From Xylaria sp. FL1777 (Eukaryota > Ascomycota > Sordariomycetes > Xylariales > Xylariaceae): a stretch of 64,000 nt of DNA. The notes under the pieces are model-generated. The model was not told the origin of the DNA and did no database searches. It was given only the letters and a program-made list of their open reading frames with translations. Positions 13,699 to 26,323 of this stretch are shown here, piece by piece. The position numbers and the translations under genes were made by a program. How positions within the stretch are numbered: position 1 is the stretch's first letter; every line of letters begins with the position of its first letter. Location of the stretch: positions 232,649-296,648 of the forward strand of contig MU400557.1 in NCBI GenBank assembly GCA_022578965.1. Direction: 5' to 3'.

Positions 13699-15230
13699 CA
13701 TCGCCCAATCGTCGCCAGCCTCTGCCGCTCCTCCAACAACCATCCCATCCATCCCTCCGTTCAACTCATCCAACTCATTCGCCCGTCTGCCCAATCACCC
13801 ATCCACCAGCCCACCTCCTCATCCATCCCATCCCCATTTTCGTCTTTGGTTTGTCCCTCGTGACTTATCACAAACTGTCCGGGATGCATGCCAAGGACAA
13901 TCAATCATCGTTCAGGATCCATGTCTGACATGTGTAGTGTAATACTAGGTGGGCACTTCTTCTGAGCTGATTATTTGGCGCCCCTGAGACACTCGCAAAC
14001 CACAAGCCCGGTGCCATGCGGGGCTTCTCACAAACAACACCGTTGCCGAAGGACCGGCCACCAGACAGACGGGCACGGCGGAAAACAGAAAAAGAAATAC
14101 TATATTTGATGCCGACACGGTCGTAGAGCCCTGTGCCGTCATCGCACAAGCCCACCCGGTCCCCCAACTTCGATAATTAGACTGACCAATCGAGGCTATG
14201 GATTCCAGTTGGGTAGACATACACCATAGTAGTATACTACGTAGGTATCGACAGACTCCTAACCCACCTGCCTGCACTGCTGCATTATGCCGCTGCTGCC
14301 GAGTCGATTGTTGCTGACTAGCTGACTCTAACGCGTGGCCCCCATTCTATTCTCGTTGCCGGCTGTTGCCGTCCAAGATCTCGGTCTCACGCATGGACGT
14401 ATGCATCCCGTTGGCTCTTCCCGTGCCCGTACATATCCGTTGCTCTCCCACCGTAGATCCCATCCACCACATGTGATTTTCTGGTCCACTATGCATCATT
14501 CCATCTACCTTCCCGCATCCTACCCTAAACGCCAGCCAAGTGAGTGAGGAAAGAGACGAGAAGAAAAGAAAAGAACAAAAGAAGGAAAAGGAGGTGTGTT
14601 GTAGGCTTCACCTTGGGATACAACTTGAGCATTCCGTCCCATGGATACATCGAGTTCATTGCGTGCCTGGGCTTCTGCGGGTGTGAGTGCATTTTGTCCC
14701 CAGGAGCAAGGCGACATCATTTTCGGTTCGTTGTCTCCCCATATGGGAGGGGGTCATTGAGAAGTGCAACCAACTATTGTGTCTCTCTCCAATCCTAATC
14801 CGTTTGAAGTACAGTAAGGCCCGATCCAGACAATAGAGCGCCAATCCTAAACACAAATCCAAAAAGTTTTGTATCCCCTCGCAGACCTCGTTTCAATGCA
14901 ACCGCGCTTAGCCCAAGTTCAGTAGTGGATACGGAGGCCCGATTGGTGCAACACGAACCAGGCACCATCTAGCCTGAACCATTGCAGAAAGGGCACGACT
15001 AGCATGCACTGTAACCCAAGACTCGAATTCGGCTCTACCTATTTGACTTTAAAGGTACCCCCGGAGAGCCAGATTAGCACAGCTGTTACGCGGTAGCCCC
15101 CTAGTCTCGTTTTGGGGGAGCATTTGTAACTCGTCACATACCGGCAGCAATAGCATACGAGATAGATAACTGTGCTGCTATCAAACGAACTAGGAATGAA
15201 ACGTAGTATGCTAGAGTGCACATCACGCAC

Positions 15231-17046
15231 ATCACATGTACCATATACGTAGTATCAATTATTGAAGAGTTGGGCTTCTTGCACCCTGTGAATTAAGATG
15301 GTAGACAGGAGGACATATGCATTGGCGTGAAAGCCGACATTCATATTGAAATCATCGCCTACAGATACTGAGGTATGATAGATATAAGAAATCCAGGAGA
15401 TACTCGCCTAAATGTCAAATCATTCACCTGCTTGTGGTATTTAGACATTAAATAACATCAAAGCAATAGTTATAACCCTAGTCTAACTTTTCCCCCGAAA
15501 TCTTTAATAGGAGAATCATATCTAAGAACACTGATACATAGCACTGTTGTATAGAATCGTCCAGCGAAGATTATCTAGTTAACTACCTAGGTAAGCAATA
15601 GAGTGTTAGGCAGGCGCAGTTGTCATCACGATAGTGACACTCCTATAACTGCCTGAGGAAGTTAGTGAACAAGCAAATGGATTAATTATCTCCCTCATGG
15701 GCAACCCAACCCCTTCCAGATTAATAATCAGTAGTGGCGAAGGAAGCAATTCTCACAAAGAAATCGCGGCCGGGGTAATTAAGAAAATATTGTGCTTCCC
15801 GAGGAACCATAAATCCTCACGTTGTGATGTGGTCTACATGATCTACAGATTTGTCGCGTAAGCATAGAACATCAAACCTCTTCTATCTGCTTCTGTGTGG
15901 CCCACTGGTGAAGCTTCTCTTCCCCTCAAAATAGGTTGTTGAGTATAGGTATCAGGTATCAATCGGCGTTGATCACTGTTCCTCCTTCCCAAGAGGTAGC
16001 GCCAACCCCATATGCCCGCATTACTCTATACTCTATCCTGGAATGATTTATGAAAGATTAGCAAGATACGGCGTTGCTATGACCCCTCTCCTTCTGTACA
16101 GGCAGGTTATACGCCTACCCCGTAAGAATTTTGAATGGAAATAGCAACGTTAACCATTGACCTCGCACAGAACTGAGTCATGGACAGCGCTAGGCTCGGG
16201 TCGTCAGCGTTCGTGCAGGGAACACGTAGGCACTATAATGGGATCACTATTACTCTAAGACATAATTCTTTGCAAGTTTTCAAATGAAGCAAACCCAAGT
16301 ATAAGGCCAATAAGACTCCGTTGCACGAGGAGATCCCCTGACAGATCCCCCATCTAAGACACAGGAGACGTATAATGATATCACCTTTGACTCTAAAGCA
16401 TTTACACCGAATGTTCTGCTACGGATCGACGTGGACTATATCCGGTATTCGGCATCTAAATGGTACTCACCCAGAAACTATGAGGCGAGGCCTTTGAGCA
16501 GTGCATAATGTCGTGAGCTTCCCGTTTCTAGACTTCTAAATTTATCAGGCTGAGACAATATGCGCAAACATGTCCGTAAAGCAAACAAATTTATGATGAT
16601 GACACTCTCTCTACGAGAAAAATTTATTCTCGTATTATAAACCAAACCCACAGAAGCTACGTTTCACGATCTCGTTACTGTAACTACATACGAGACTTAA
16701 TAGCAACCGTTTTGGTACATGGATGACTTCTATACACCAAATACCTAGAGTCACAGTTACATAGGATCTCTCAAAATTGTTACCCGCAGGGATCATATGT
16801 GTTAAGCTCGAGGCTGATAACTAGAGCATAGCGAATGTCACGGCAGCTCAGCTATCCTGAGAATTGAGGCCTAACCAAAATCTGTATGTAACTAGTCAAT
16901 AGATATATGATTTGCAATTTCAAAACCATTCCCTGTCCTATTTTAAGACCAGGCTGAACAAAAGCTCAAGGCTACACTATTGCTGTTATTGTTTTCAACT
17001 AAAGTAGCTCAGATAGATTTTCTTCGCACTGTCACTACCTATTGTA
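15231..17046. other. Stop-dense non-coding stretch
   Basis: No frame on either strand stays open for 60 codons over 1.8 kb. TAA, TAG and TGA words are frequent. It contains one exact TACCTAGGTA palindrome (15584-15593). I see no terminal repeats or protein remnants. Decay of a former repeat by C-to-T mutation is one possible cause, but GC content does not look extreme. Confidence 0.5.
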
Positions 17047-18159
17047 CTACGTGAGGCCGTTACGGTTGGGGAAGGTGTTCGTGAGGAAGTCGTAAGACAT
17101 AAAGTATCTAGTTGGTTGTCTGACGTGCCCCCGCTCTTCTACTTCCAATACTTCCAATACATCTACATCTTCCACCCACATGGACGCGTATCTCGTTGCC
17201 ATGTTGTTCAGTACTGGGGTCGGCTGGGGGAGGCTTGTCGGTGTACAGATTGTGGGGCGAGACAAATGCAGATGTACTGCGCTGGCAGACTAGGGGCCTA
17301 TCAAAACCTTGATAGTTAGCTCGACTCATCGTTCATGTGAGCAAATATCCCGGTCTGTCTCCCCTTTGCCTCTCTCGCTCCTCCTGGGCTCTCTCGGTCT
17401 TCTCCTCCACGGCCTTGGATGTTCCGGCGGACTTAACACCATCCTCATCGCGAGAGGTGCTGAATGTTAGCTCAGGTTTGTACGGCATGAGTTCTACCGC
17501 TGTTCACGCTAACAGCTACACAGCGGTCGACTCAGCCCCTTTATCTCCGGGGTTAATCAAGAGAAGACTATTTGGGTCTTGTCCAACCATGCCGCAGTGT
17601 GGCGTTAAGGTTTGGCCCGGTTGCAATAGTCGTCTCATGTCTCCATTGCCATACAGACTTAGCGTACTCTAAGACCCTATCTGCCCCTATTGCGCTATCT
17701 ACATTGGCTGCGGTGACGACAGCTGCTTTGTTGTTACAGATTGAGACGACAATAAGAATGGAATTGCGCCGTTATCTCGCCGGTTGAAACGACCTGCCTC
17801 TCTCAAAGTAACTGCATGTCGCATATAACTGATTCTTGAAAGGATCGGAGTGCAGAAACTGGGGTCCGGTCAAACAAATTGGGGCCACGGAGTCGACAGA
17901 TCTGTAATGCAATCTGTCCAGTGTTGGAGTCCATCCGGTAGTGTAGGAAAACCCCTGTTCATCCCCTGAAGCTACCTTGGTACACAGTCGGCCCCGAGTC
18001 AGAAACCAAGTTATTGGATATTGGCCTCGCCGGGCATCGAAACCATTCCTACATGATGGGGTGCAAACATATCCACACGTTACGTTGGAAGTTGGACTAT
18101 TACTGATTGACGTGCGTTGGGAGGTACAATGCTGGCCTCGCAGGCCGCCCATCCCGTAA
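17047..18159 (-). other. Possible relic of a minus-strand gene (weak)
   Basis: Between two stop-dense stretches, the minus strand carries several adjacent open frames. One (about 18152-17772) runs 126 codons and contains scattered Cys, Tyr and Trp. A second, not in frame, encodes a Glu/Arg-rich stretch near 17430-17350. A third (17265-17047) contains short acidic runs. They do not join through convincing splice sites and I recognise no family. It could be a decayed or fast-evolving gene, or chance. Confidence 0.15.
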
Positions 18160-20985
18160 TCTACTAGTGATTACGGACTAATTACTACACCAAGATGAAC
18201 GCCAATGCTATCCAAGCCAACTGCAGTATTGTTGTGGTGTAGTTTGCTCAACGTCACTAGCAGTGTTACAATGTAAGACTTAGTCCTGCCACTAGTTCTC
18301 ATATCAGGACATCATGACCAAGAAAGCTTTTCATATAGCCGCTCACATCAGCATTCCATTCCTTCGCGAGAATACTACTTACGTACTTACACAATAGAAA
18401 TACTACCCATTGCCCACCGCCGGGGACGCTGGACCGTATTCCGAAGCTACTGGAGCGCCAAGAAATCCATACACTACACCGACTAATGCCTTGTGGGGTA
18501 CTCTAACGAACACACCACTCTAACACGGATCCAATTTCCAAGGCTTCAAGCGAGCCATTGGACGAGTCCGTTAGAAAGCTAGAATTTGTACCAATGAACT
18601 GGCTCAGCGTTCAAACACCACAGGCCAGAGGTCACATGACTGACAGCATATGCATGCAGCGAGCCGCTCCCGAAGGACCCCGTTTTTATCCCTCGTGGAC
18701 ATACGGTACTATTGAGGACCAGTCTACCTAGGCCAGTACGTTAGCACATCCCATTATTTGCTTCGGATCGTTAAATCCCTTAGGCATTGCTAAGTCTACT
18801 AGTGTATCACAGAAAAGTCAGTATCATTTGGAGCACTTGCATACCGCAGCTATGGCCCCCAAAACTCCGAAGTTCGGTGTAGTTTGTGTATTGCTGATGT
18901 AAGATGAATGCCCACAAAACTTTTGGTGCGAACGAACGACGGATTTCAGACTCGGGCTACAACATTTATCTTTACTAATCCAAGGACAAATGTCTCGTTT
19001 CCGCCGACAACCTTCAGTTATCAGGCCCCTTTGGTGGCGATTGTTGCAGGGAAATGATCTACACGTCGCACCTTTACGATACTTACTCCAATACTACAAT
19101 TCCTCCGCGCTAATCTAGCCCTGCTCGGTTGGATCGCAAATACTACGAGCAGGTCTCTAACGCAGGTCATGTTACCATAGCTGAGTTCTTTTAACAGGTC
19201 CTTGGCTATATTCTATGTTATTATCGTTCCTTCCACTGGCTCCATCATGAGCCTATAAACGCCTAATCAAACAATCTAATCCTGGCCCAGGGAAATAATG
19301 CGGAATGATCTTTGTTACATTGAAACCTGGAAATATTAACCTAATATTAGTCTAGGCATCCGAGCTCCGGGTTGATAAGGTATAAGAATTTTCCCATCAC
19401 CTCCAGACACTAAGTAATAGTTCCGACATACCATAACCAGCTCTATCTGCTTTTCCAACTCTTTTGGCTACACGGCATGGCTCCCCATCTACATCAATCT
19501 TGCAATATATCTCGAAGGGGTGAAGGCTGTATAGAAGCGGTTCTCATTTCAATTGTGCATGAGTATTTGGAGAGTATTATTCTGTACCGTCTTCTACTAA
19601 ATGTTGTCTAGCTTAAGAAGCACAATCCCCACGCCGGGGTAGACGTACCATTCGCAGCAAATGCCTCATTCAATAGCAAAAAGGGGTTCTCATCTATTAT
19701 GGGGAAGTCATCCACACCAGTCGTCAAGACCAGGATGTGTCAACTTCTTGCGATGAACATACAAGGGTTCGAGCATTGCATAGCGCACAACCCCGACCCG
19801 TGAAAACATGCCGGCGGCAGGCGAGGAGCTGATCTAGTCAGCTCCATTACTAACTACATACTATGATGAATTGTAGCGGTTATAGAACATATGGATACAC
19901 CCGCGGATCAACAACTAGGGTGGTTGGACTAGGCCATGAAGTCTAGTGTAACAAGGCTTGAGGGGTAATAAGAGACCCGTTATCAAATCACCTCTCTTTC
20001 AAGATTGGGATCAACTGCTTGTGACGGCTGGCCCCACGCCTACCGTTGCGGAAGTACACTACGGCCCGAGTAGGAGTCTCGAATACCTACAGCTCGAAGT
20101 CTAGACAAGCGGGGTGATTTGGAAACTAAGCGAGGCTAAGCAGAGATGTTAAACTAGAAAGAGAGAGCGCCACTAGAGCAGAAGCACTAAATTTGGACGG
20201 GTCGTAGCGAGACTTTCAGCAACCAACCCGCACTTAGATGCAGCATGGCACTTGGTAGCGCCGGCCCCTAAGCGCAACGTTCACAGGCGATTAATAGGTA
20301 TACCATTCGCTCAACTAGCTTGGGGGCCAAAAGACGCCAACTCTCAAGTCTCATCTACTCCTCCGTCTTACGTAGTTAAGTAGAGAGTTACTTACAGATC
20401 CTGAACGTCTATGTACCGGGTAATGGTACAGATTCATCTGGAGATGGGCCCAATTTTCGCTACATTGCTAGCATCAACACTGTAACCATTACTCGCCTCC
20501 TACTAACACTTTACCATAATATTAGCAATTGATTACATGACTGATACAGCGGGCTTGAGCAATTAGGTAAGCGGTTATTCGTAAGCGCGGTAACTGAAAA
20601 CGAGAGAGAATAAAGAGGATTTGTAAGCTTTATAAGAATATAGTAGTAAGAAAAGAGAAAAGATCTCTCCAGAAAGAATTACCGAAAAGAGAAAATAAAA
20701 AAAAAATAGTAGTGATAGTTGTCAACCGCGTAGGCTGCTAGTAGAAAGTAACCGCTTTGCCTTTGTCACGGCAGTATACGCACAACATGTATATACTACG
20801 CAGGTAACACTACTCTGGCATTTTGGACAGGGTAACCCGGCAAAACTTTCAGCGTGCCATATAATGTGGTCACCCCCATACCTAGACAGCTAGTGTACCT
20901 ATATAAATATAGCCCACCTAGGTAAACCAGATGATCACGATCGAGTATTACTTGGGTACCGAGCTGTGGCCTAGAACCTCATGAC
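18160..20985. other. Stop-dense non-coding stretch
   Basis: No frame on either strand reaches 60 codons across 2.8 kb, fewer than I would expect by chance at this apparent base composition. The last 300 nt (20580-20720) are purine-rich, with AGAGAA/AAAGAG words. No terminal repeats, integrase, reverse transcriptase or transposase motifs were recognised by eye. Its nature is unknown. Confidence 0.5.
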
Positions 20986-23900
20986 TTGGTTGCCGCCAAA
21001 ATGGTGATATTACCTATAGTATTAACTATATTATTATTTTTCTCCCTCCCCCTTAACTTGAATCTAGAACCATCAATAGAGACAAATTGTCACACCGGTT
21101 ATAATACCATCGTCTTAATGATACCGAACCTTCCCGATGTAATGTACCTATCTTGTCTGTCGTCGGATCTTAACATGTCACTTAGACATCTGCGACGCTA
21201 AGGCTTATGCGTGCTACGACTTGTATTCCGTATTTTGCCCAGGACAAGATGTCTACCAAGCAACGAACTCCTTGCCTAATCGCTTCATCAAGGATCTCAA
21301 AGCAAACTACCTAATACATGCGTCAGGTCAAATACAGACCCCAGTACTATGTGCATATCGACAGGGCAGAGCACCCGTGTTGGTACCCAATAACCAAATC
21401 TCTGAGCCCGAGGGACGTAGCATTGCGATCTTACTGTCGGACAAGCTACCGCGGATCTCAGTGTTCCGTAGGAAGATATATTAACCAACTGTAAACGATC
21501 CGGTAGATGTCGCGCGCACAGCCTTCGTCGTCCTCCACACGCTGTTTCCGTTTCCTCCTCTTTGCAGCTGTTGTCTTACCATGCAGTAGGACTTTAGCGC
21601 CCAATGCGCGGCGCATATCGCCAAGGACCCAAGGCCTGTGATCATGTTGGGCCGTATGCATACACTATACGTATGCGTATGCATACACTATACGTATGCA
21701 AAAGAACGCTTTCGTCGCAAGGAACTGTGACTATTATACGATCATCGATATCCGCGATGCTGTTTCGCCTACGTAGCCGTCTTTTCGTCTTAGCAAACCC
21801 CCCTTTTGGCGCTAGGCTATTCCACCGAATGGCCTCGTCCCGCCTACAAGCAAGGTCCTAGAATCGTCAAGGGCTGGGACGGAGATGGGGTAACTAATAC
21901 CTATCTTAAGTATCGTTGCAGAACAAACTAACATCATACTATGTTAAGTAACGCAGACTTATCTTGTAAACATGGAGCTAAGGCAGCCATCCACCAACGG
22001 CAGAGGCCCTTCCCTTGACGCTAACCCTACATGTGATAGATGATCCTTTGAAATGCGGCTGGTGGTTGTGTCACCAACGCTGGGGGGGGATTGTACCCAA
22101 ATACTTTACTTACATACCTGCACGATTTAGACGCAACAAGTTTTCTGAGACTACCGCTGTTTCTTAGTTCAACTTTTTTTTTCTTTAGCGGGATGTCTGT
22201 ACCTGGCTTGAAATAATATCGGCCGTCCGTCTGGCCGCGTCTCCGTCTATAAGTGGCTTGCTAATTGTCCTACGTTTGATGGGCTTTCATGTCTCTGATA
22301 CGACCAATACTTTTTTCGCCTTTGGACCTGAGTGGTCATTTATGCCTTACCTACCAGGAGAGGGCATTTCCCACTAACCACTGCCAGTCAATCACGGTGC
22401 AGACGTAAATCTTGCGTTTGATGCAATGCAACTGTGCATGCGCTGTCATAGAGAGCACATATAGCATACGTAGTGTACCTATATTCAAATAATGACAAGG
22501 GCAGCTTTTGGTATAATATGGGTACCCGAGGCGAGGGGTCACCCAGAACCGATTACCTAGTGTAGGCTCCCTGCTCTGCCCTGTTGTTCCCCATGAACAG
22601 GAACCCGCAAAGGCGGTGAGCAGTCTAGGGACTCGGTGTCCTTCTAGATGCTACGTCGCTGGCACTTGTGGGTGGAGGAACGGCGTGCCATGCCGTCTCA
22701 ATATCTACTTAAAGTAATCAGCAGAGAGCCTAACGCAACTATAACAAGTCTCATCATAAGTCCTACCTGGTATAGTATACATGTACTTATTCTCGATCGT
22801 CGACTCCCCAGGGGTACGCACACCTAAGGGGTCGGTCCGTGTACGTCCGGGTATGTATGTCACATTCCTAGAAATTTTCCAACAGTTGAAAATGACAAAA
22901 GAGTGAAAGAGGGGAAACAGGAATGGAATTAAAAAAAACATTTGGAGACGTCATCTGATTCCCCCCCCCCAGGATACAAGAGCTGAACTAACGGCACACA
23001 TACCTTGTAAGGCGCTTACGACAATAAGACGCAAAACAACGTCACAAAAAATTGGCTCCTATAAAGCGACATCATAACAATCTAAATTATTATTCTAGTC
23101 ATCTTCTCCCTACACTGTAGAAACCACCAACTTGTTGGTTGCTCATTTGCGTTGTCTAGTACAGGTAGGTATCTAGATGGAGCCGCGATTGGATGCGTGT
23201 ACCTACCTATTTCCCCAACGGCTGCAGGAATATGCATATAGACAGAGTTATACACCAAAACAATGATATCGGGCAACAGTAAAACTGTCCGAAAAGTGGC
23301 CGTTACTTGAGTGCTCCTGCCTCCAAATGCGAATGTGTGCGAGAAGTGCGCGAGAAGTCACCACCTTGTCGAAGTATAGTATAAAAAGGAGATAATTTTC
23401 AGAGAAAGGTCTAGTAATCGTAGGCGCTACCGTTGATCCAGTCATTAGAAGCTGGGCCTTTCGATCTCGAAGAAAACTCCAGGCGAGGACTTCGCCCTAC
23501 TCCCGACAATCAAGCAACTATATTATATCTCTATTCCAAGAGACTGGAAACCTCTTGGATCTTGAAAGGGAATCCTTAACTACCTATAAACTACTTCGAA
23601 TATGTCAGGAGACGCGGCAGATATTAACAGGTCCATATTCAAGTGAGTGCATGTCCGTTCCTCTATCAGCCTTCTCTCCCCCGCTTTGGTTTCGTCTGCC
23701 TCGTCTCCTTTTATCAGTTATCCAACTTTTTACCTACGGGAGACACGTATGAGATACAAACATGTAGAGCTTCGAGTGGGTTGATATACCTGTCGAGGCG
23801 GTTATGCGTTGGTCTCTGACTGACTTTTGCGCTCCCATTGATGGCGTATAAGAAGGTAAACTGGGAGGGGACCATGAAAGGAAACGGGGTTCGAAACCGT

Positions 23901-24111
23901 CATATTCCTTGGGACAGGTCACCTGAATTCGTGGGCACGAACAAGAGACGGCATAACTTGTCAATACAGTCAGATACTGGTGTCAGTATATGGACTGCTA
24001 CCTATGCCATCTCAGTGCTGCTCACGTATTTAAGCCACTCGGGACGTTCGTTTATATCACTGGACGGGGAAGCATAACCCAATTCTTGCCTCTCTTGCTC
24101 GTATTCAAATC
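20986..24111. other. Intergenic, no gene recognised
   Basis: Only unrelated short open frames. Holds the tandem 23-bp repeat at 21654-21699. The last few hundred bases should contain the promoter and the missing first exon of the methyltransferase gene, because that gene's first recognised exon has no ATG. Confidence 0.5.
21654..21699. repeat. Tandem pair of a 23-bp near-palindromic unit
   Basis: Two identical, directly adjacent 23-nt units (21654-21676 and 21677-21699), each beginning GTATGCATAC and ending ATACGTATGC. Each arm is nearly the reverse complement of the other, so single strands could fold into hairpins or a cruciform. There is no gene next to it. Confidence 0.9.
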
Positions 24112-25376
24112 GTGCATTCTGCGGCTGAATCTCATTTCTTTTCCCCCCTTCGCATTCCACTGTCCCGAGAAACCCCGGACACCCTGGGTGACATCAGGCC
24201 ACACAATTCACCGCGATTCTTCACACCAAAACCAAGAAATATTTCACAATTCCTAAACGGGAAGGCGGAATGTGCGCTAACACGGGCAAATAGCGAAGAG
24301 GCCGCGAGCTACGACGAGAAGCACAGGAAGCTCAACGAAAGGCTTACTCGCGAGCTCCAGGCACGTCTGGATTTCATCGGTGCCGACTGGGCTTCAGATG
24401 ACGAAGACAGCGACGAGGAAGAAGGGGGTAAAGGTGATAAGAAGCCCAGGCGAGAAGTCAGGCTGCTCGACTATGCCTGTGGTACTGGTATGATGTCGCG
24501 GGTGAGTTCCCCAACTCCTTTTCGTCTTCGGTGATAGGCAGGTACGATGTATCTTTTATGAATGGGGATATACAAAACTGTATTCCGGCGATGTGTGAGA
24601 GGGTATATTTACGACTTTTGTGGACTTTGAACTTCACGTCTGTCTTCCCCTTTTCGACTCTTGTGTTTCCGATGAGTTATGTAGAGAGAGAAAGTCCCGA
24701 GAGGAGAGGTTACACTTCTCCTGTGGGACGGAAAAACACTTGGATATTCGGGTGCTAACTGTGATTGCAGGCCCTTGCGCCCTATGTGACGCAATGTGTT
24801 GGCATGGACATATCTGAGAAGATGGTTGCCGCATATAACATCCGGGCAGAGAACCAGGTACGCTTCTTGCTTATTTAACACTCTCCATGCTTCCCTAGTC
24901 AACCAGTGAGAAGGAGGGCTCCATTCGATCAAGATTAAGTAAATTACCAGCCCATGTTTTTCTCTGTCCTTTATTTGATAATTCGCAGCATCGAACATCA
25001 TCACCAACACGACGAAATCTTGTCCCACCTAGCTGGCGTATTAATCAATCTCATAGGGCCTCTCTCCGGAGGAAATGCATGCCGTCCTCGGTGATCTCGT
25101 CTCCGAAAAGGCCAATGACGCCCTATCGTCTCCAGAGCTTTTCAATTTCGACATTGCAGTCGTAGGCGGTGGCTTCCATCATTTTGGAGACCCGGAGCTC
25201 GCGGCAAAGAGGCGTAAGTACACTTATTCCAAACTCATCTTTCTAAATCCCTCGTTATTCGCTCCTGCCTTGTGACAAGCTGGTATGGATAGCTTCTATG
25301 GTGTCATATGTGTTTGATATATCATACTCTTTCAGCTTTCTTTAGGCTCCTTGGAGCCTGTTTGAAACATAATGCC

Positions 25377-25407
<31 letters not shown>

Positions 25408-25964
25408 AAGAAGAAGAAGAAGAAGAAGAAGAAGAAGAAGAAGAAGAAGAAGAAGAAGAAGAAGAAGAAAAGAGACCCTTCTTTCACCATAGAGCCGTCC
25501 AAAGTCTTGGAATTATTACACACAAGAAAATCTACTAAATCAGTATGGAAATAGTGGTCGAACGCCTAAAACCCAGCGGCATCCTTCTGATCTGGGACTT
25601 CCTGCCCCACGCTCCATTCCACCGACACCAGCATCACAGCCACGACGAGGGGCAGGCGAAGGAGGAGAAAGACGGCAAGAAAAGCGGCCACGAGGTCTTC
25701 CATTCGGTGATGCACCACGGCTTCAGCGAGCCGCGGATGAGGGAGATTTTCACTGCCGCAGGCGCCGGTACGGACTTCAGGCTCGAGCACATCGGCGGCG
25801 GGTTCGTCCTTGGTGGCCACGGACATCAGCACCTGGACGGGGAAGGCGTTGCGGCGAGCGGGAACGGGGAGGGGCATGGTACTGGGGACGGCAGTGGGGA
25901 TAAGGACCGAGAGGCTTTTCAGCGGCAGGTGTTCTTTGCGCGTGGGACGAAGGGTAGTGTCTAG
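24112..25964 (+). CDS. SAM-dependent class I methyltransferase (5' end unresolved)
   Basis: Predicted small-molecule or protein methyltransferase; the substrate is unknown. Four exons are supported: up to 24501, 24771-24857, 25057-25213 and 25555-25964. Joins are in frame (phases 0, 0, 1) with GTGAGT, GTACGC and GTAAGT donors. Motif I is VRLLDYACGTGM, followed across intron 1 by ALAPYVTQCVGMDIS, the usual end of strand beta-2. VGGGFHHFGDPE lies in the acceptor region, and the last exon starts LVERLKPSGILLIWDF, typical of this fold. The C-terminus is His/Gly-rich (GGHGHQHLDGEG). The open frame begins at a GTG at 24112 and has no ATG before motif I, so a short upstream exon is likely; coding likeness starts near 24225 (NISQFLNGKAE). 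Intron 3 (341 nt) is inflated by an (AAG)31 tract. It converges on the SHB17-like gene. Confidence 0.85.
25378..25470. repeat. (AAG)31 microsatellite inside intron 3 of the methyltransferase
   Basis: Ninety-three nt of perfect AAG units between donor 25214 and acceptor 25554. Read on either strand it gives long poly-Lys, poly-Arg/Glu or poly-Phe open frames that are not genes. A pure GAA/AAG tract in an intron is likely to vary in length between strains. Confidence 0.95.
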
Positions 25965-26323
25965 ATGAACAGACTATTATAAGCTGAAGCTCTCGCGTTG
26001 GGCTAAAGCAGAGAGAAGATGATAGGAGGCGGTTATTCTGTCAATGTAAAGGGCAGCAGGTAGGTAGTCTTATGCTGCTAGGTTGACTAGCTCTATATAT
26101 AACTCACAACATACGACAGCTAGCCGTGAAAATACGCAATTCGAGATTCTGTTTATGTATACCTATAGCCCGTCCTTCACAATAAATGGTGCAAGCGTGT
26201 ATCTAGCAGAGGTCCGGTTATATTTTACTGCCGTCTATCCTAGTCTAGTGAGTAAATGCAGCCAGTCACATATCTAAAATCATCCTAGTACTCATTTATA
26301 GATATAATGTCTGGTATATTCCT
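25965..26323. other. Convergent 3' intergenic region
   Basis: Separates the 3' ends of the methyltransferase (+) and the SHB17-like gene (-). It contains an AATAAA word on the + strand at 26181-26186, a candidate polyadenylation signal 217 nt after the methyltransferase stop. Nothing else is seen. Confidence 0.5.

Larger units (their letters stand above)
3360..15230. other. Long intergenic region upstream of the zinc-cluster gene, no gene recognised
   Basis: About 11.9 kb with only short open frames (up to about 170 codons) on both strands. They overlap one another, show no domain likeness and do not chain into a spliced gene with family motifs. Base composition is mixed and not obviously AT-rich. 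The first kilobase is purine-rich on the + strand (3780-3960) and could be long 5' leader or promoter of the zinc-cluster gene. The region holds microsatellites, an 18-nt poly-A run (7450-7467), and many TAGGTA/TACCTA words. Rapidly evolving or lineage-specific genes cannot be excluded without transcripts. Confidence 0.5.

Noticed and set aside
13398..13928. Open frames of 116-137 codons with His/Met/Ile runs
   Set aside because: Their length comes from the ATC and CATC microsatellite tract.
23884..23905. GGTTCGAAACC, like a tRNA B-box
   Set aside because: The surrounding bases do not form a T-stem next to a matching acceptor stem, and no A-box lies at the right distance.
25332..25554. Poly-Lys (+) and poly-Phe (-) open frames
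   Set aside because: Pure translation of the AAG microsatellite inside an intron.
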